A stretch of 6,667 nucleotides of DNA from Hyphomicrobiales bacterium. Its GTDB lineage: Bacteria > Pseudomonadota > Alphaproteobacteria > Rhizobiales > Beijerinckiaceae. The position numbers were made by a program, and so were the translations under genes. The notes beneath the pieces were generated by a model. That model was not told where the DNA came from. It worked only from the letters and a program-made list of their open reading frames with translations, and made no database searches. Shown here piece by piece: positions 4,972 to 6,667 of the stretch (its first letter is position 1; every line of letters starts with the position of its first letter). The DNA is taken from the NCBI GenBank assembly GCA_947374125.1, contig CANCAR010000146.1, positions 1 through 6,667 of the forward strand, written 5' to 3'.

Positions 4972-5736
4972 TTACGATGTTTTGGTGAGAAATGCGATAA
5001 CAGCGTCCTTATGGGTTAGATCGCCGACGGCGAGATTATGATCTCGTCCGACAATATCGAAGGCGATGGCACCGGGGATAAGGGCAGCCAAAGCATGCGG
5101 ATCGCCCGCAATCTCGTCTTTCGTTCCAACCGCAATCAGAAGCGGGACGCCGATTCCGGCTGCCTCCTTATGCGTTAAACCGTGTCTGGAGCCTCGCATA
5201 CACGCGGCAAGCGCTTTTCTATCTCCTCCCGTCCGGTCAGCAAAGGCACGGAACATTCGCGGCACAGGCTCCTTGACGTCTTCAAGCGATGGCGCCTCAA
5301 GCGCTTCAGCAATACCAGGCGGCAGGCCATTTCCCTCGACGAGATGAATGCCGAGACCGCCAAGCACAGCCCTATGGAGGCGATCAGGATAACGGCAAGC
5401 CAGCACAGCTGTAATCCGCGCGCCCATGGAATAGCCCATCACATCCGCCCGTTGGATGTTCAGATGATCCATCAAAGCGATCACATCGTCCGCCATGATG
5501 GCAGGCGAATAACGTTCTTTTTGATAAAGCTTTTCACTTTCACCATGGCCGCGATTATCAAGCGCAATCACGCGGAACCCAGCTTCGGTCAAACGCTTCG
5601 ACCAGGACGTATCGATCCAATTGATCCGGTGTGAGGAGGCAAACCCATGCACCAACATAATGGTGCCAATCTGTTGATCGCGCGCCGGGAGGTCGACATA
5701 GGCGATGCGAACGCCATTTAACTCAAAGAACAGCAT
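4972..5736 (-). CDS. Alpha/beta hydrolase
   Basis: A 254-residue single-domain alpha/beta-hydrolase fold protein. The oxyanion-hole motif is HGF at 30-32. DNRGHGES (60-67) is the classic strand-4 loop. The nucleophile is S103 in the elbow GYSMG, the acid is D207 in VGTKDEIAG, and the base is H233 in GRDHNLAVGD. All three catalytic positions are intact, so it should be an active serine hydrolase, such as an esterase, lactonase or C-C bond hydrolase. No signal peptide or membrane segment is seen, so it is probably cytoplasmic. The ATG at 5734-5736 has only a weak AAAG-type ribosome binding site. It is the first gene of the minus-strand series leading to cysE, DUF3126 and the gamma-CA. The 124-bp gap before cysE makes full cotranscription uncertain. 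The substrate is unknown, and an O-acyl ester linked to CysE chemistry would be pure speculation. Confidence 0.92.
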   Translation of the reverse strand: MLFFELNGVRIAYVDLPARDQQIGTIMLVHGFASSHRINWIDTSWSKRLTEAGFRVIALDNRGHGESEKLYQKERYSPAIMADDVIALMDHLNIQRADVMGYSMGARITAVLACRYPDRLHRAVLGGLGIHLVEGNGLPPGIAEALEAPSLEDVKEPVPRMFRAFADRTGGDRKALAACMRGSRHGLTHKEAAGIGVPLLIAVGTKDEIAGDPHALAALIPGAIAFDIVGRDHNLAVGDLTHKDAVIAFLTKTS

Positions 5737-5770
5737 AAAGTGGCTTTCACATTTGCATTCAGATCAGAGA

Positions 5771-5799
5771 AGCTTAAAAGGGCGAAGCGGTTGCTGCAA
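5771..5799 (-). promoter_or_regulatory. Weak candidate promoter for the hydrolase operon
   Basis: On the minus strand, TTGCAG (5799-5794) and TAAGCT (5776-5771) are separated by 17 bp, about 35 bp before the hydrolase start. Each hexamer matches the sigma-70 consensus at only three of six bases. The 155-bp divergent region (5737-5891) otherwise holds two AGCGCT copies exactly 40 bp apart (5799-5804 and 5839-5844) and no further gene. Confidence 0.2.
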
Positions 5800-5860
5800 G
5801 CGCTGGCTTCTAACGGCATCTGACATCTGGAAAAGCGCAGCGCTAAGCAGTATGCTGGCC

Positions 5861-5866
5861 TACAAT
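5861..5866 (+). promoter_or_regulatory. Candidate -10 element for the zf-CHCC / monooxygenase pair
   Basis: TACAAT matches TATAAT at five of six bases and lies 25 bp before the zf-CHCC start codon, a suitable place for a short leader. No good -35 is found 16-18 bp upstream. CTGACA at 5820-5825 is a good -35 by sequence but is 35 bp away, too far to pair with it. Confidence 0.28.
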
Positions 5867-5891
5867 ATCGGTACGAAGTGAGAGCAAGTCT

Positions 5892-6140
5892 ATGGCTGAC
5901 CAAGCAATTCCCTATTTCAAAAACGATTCAGGCGTGGCTTCGATAAGGATTGGCGCGCATAAATTTATGTGCGTGGGCGCAAGTCCACCCTTTGACCATC
6001 CGCATATTTTCCTCGATATGGGCTCCGAACACGAAGTTGTCTGCCCTTATTGCTCAACGCTTTTTACCTATGACGCCTCGCTTCATGGCGGTGCCATTCC
6101 AGCCGATTGCGTTTTTGAACCAAATAAAGCAGCAGCCTGA
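5892..6140 (+). CDS. zf-CHCC zinc-finger protein, NDUFS6-like
   Basis: An 82-residue protein of the zf-CHCC family. The zinc ligands are C27, H36, C51 and C54, with spacings close to those of mitochondrial NDUFS6. The signature runs CVGASPPFDHPHIFLDMG, then VVCPYCSTLF. In mitochondria and some alphaproteobacteria such as Paracoccus, this family is an accessory subunit of respiratory complex I acting during assembly at the peripheral arm. A complex I link is thus known for the family but only inferred here, since no nuo gene is in the window. The start ATG is preceded by a purine-rich GAGAG, and a possible -10 box lies at 5861-5866. The gene is divergent from the hydrolase and is followed after 12 bp by the FAD monooxygenase, so the two are probably cotranscribed. 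Confidence 0.9.
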   Translation: MADQAIPYFKNDSGVASIRIGAHKFMCVGASPPFDHPHIFLDMGSEHEVVCPYCSTLFTYDASLHGGAIPADCVFEPNKAAA

Positions 6141-6152
6141 CGGTACCCACCG

Positions 6153-6667
6153 ATGCCCGACAATCCGATTCTGATTGCGGGTGCTGGCATAGGGGGCCTC
6201 ACCCTTGCCTTGGCCCTTTCGCGCATTGGCCGATCGACTATAACCATCGAGCAACGCACGCGTATTGATGAAGTGGGTGCCGGTATTCAGCTCTCGCCCA
6301 ATGCATCGCGGGTTCTGATAGGGCTCGGACTTGGCCAAGCGCTGGAAAAAGTAGCCGCTGAACCTCAACAACTCACCGTCCGCTCAGCAAAATCGGGGCG
6401 AACGCTTTCGACGATGCCGCTCGGCGAGGCCATGCGAAATCGCTATGGTGCTCCCTATCTGACGATCCACCGTGCCGACCTTCAAACCATTCTGCTCGAC
6501 GCTGTACGGGGAACTGACGGTGCTCGCCTTGCTTTCGGACGTTCGGTCGCGGGATTCGTCGAAAATCGTCCGCATGGGATAGAAATTGATTGCGTATCCG
6601 CCGCAACGCGCGAAACGGTATCTGGCCAAGCGTTGGTTGGGGCGGACGGTCTATGGTCGGCAGTTGC
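6153..6667 (+). CDS. FAD-dependent monooxygenase, N-terminal part
   Basis: The frame opens at ATG 6153-6155 and runs off the window, giving 171 residues of a protein that is usually about 380-410 long. The FAD Rossmann motif is GAGIGG (residues 10-15), with E33 at the end of the second strand for the ribose. GAGIQLSPNASRVL (42-55) is typical of the salicylate hydroxylase/UbiH-like branch. HRADL (106-110) carries the conserved FAD-contacting arginine R107, and GADG (163-166) is the DG motif. The enzyme would use NAD(P)H and O2 to hydroxylate an aromatic or similar substrate. Candidates include ubiquinone-ring or salicylate-type hydroxylases, which cannot be separated without the C-terminal half. 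There is no clear ribosome binding site, so translation may depend on coupling to the zf-CHCC gene 12 bp upstream. Confidence 0.9.
   Translation, partial: MPDNPILIAGAGIGGLTLALALSRIGRSTITIEQRTRIDEVGAGIQLSPNASRVLIGLGLGQALEKVAAEPQQLTVRSAKSGRTLSTMPLGEAMRNRYGAPYLTIHRADLQTILLDAVRGTDGARLAFGRSVAGFVENRPHGIEIDCVSAATRETVSGQALVGADGLWSAV

Noticed and set aside
5182..5634. A 150-codon plus-strand frame opposite the alpha/beta hydrolase
   Set aside because: It is antisense to a gene with an intact catalytic triad and shows no domain or ribosome binding site of its own.
1..6667. Mobile element, defence island, CRISPR or toxin-antitoxin system
   Set aside because: No transposase, integrase, repeat-spacer array, attachment-type repeat or defence domain was seen. 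All genes fit ordinary chromosomal families with even composition.

Overview
The window looks like core chromosome of an alphaproteobacterium, most likely a member of the Hyphomicrobiales (Rhizobiales). The evidence is the gene content: the C-terminal end of a giant growth-pole-ring (GPR)-type coiled-coil protein, a BTLCP-type transglutaminase-like cysteine peptidase, a DUF3126 protein directly behind cysE, and a zf-CHCC (NDUFS6-like) protein. Base composition is moderately GC-rich and looks even throughout. I see no insertion sequence, phage gene, tRNA, rRNA or CRISPR array, and no sign of recent transfer.

Layout, left to right. (1) Bases 1-1547, plus strand: the 3' part of the GPR-like gene, consisting of a coiled coil, a Pro/Ala-rich linker and a conserved C-terminal helical domain. 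(2) Bases 1579-2349, minus strand: an SDR oxidoreductase converging on it, with a bulged hairpin between the two ends. (3) Bases 2350-2490: a divergent intergenic region with a perfect 12-bp palindrome, an 8-bp inverted repeat and an exact TTAA-N7-TTAA (CtrA-type) site. (4) Bases 2491-3126, plus strand: an exported BTLCP peptidase with a TTG start. (5) Bases 3155-5736, minus strand: a likely transcription unit read right to left as alpha/beta hydrolase, cysE, DUF3126, gamma-class carbonic anhydrase. (6) Bases 5892-6667, plus strand: a zf-CHCC protein and, 12 bp downstream, an FAD-dependent monooxygenase cut off by the window end.

How the genes relate. The minus-strand cluster centres on CysE, the serine O-acetyltransferase that commits serine to cysteine synthesis. 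It carries two left-handed beta-helix hexapeptide proteins (CysE and gamma-CA) separated by a tiny DUF3126 protein. The zf-CHCC/monooxygenase pair may touch respiratory complex I and flavin-dependent hydroxylation. The GPR-like protein and the possibly CtrA-controlled peptidase both point to envelope and cell-cycle biology, but they are not in one operon.

No wholly new multi-gene system is evident. The most interesting signals are regulatory: the CtrA-like site, alternative hairpins before DUF3126, and repeated ATGACCAGC segments with nested mini-ORFs in front of cysE. All of these were read by eye and are not statistically tested.
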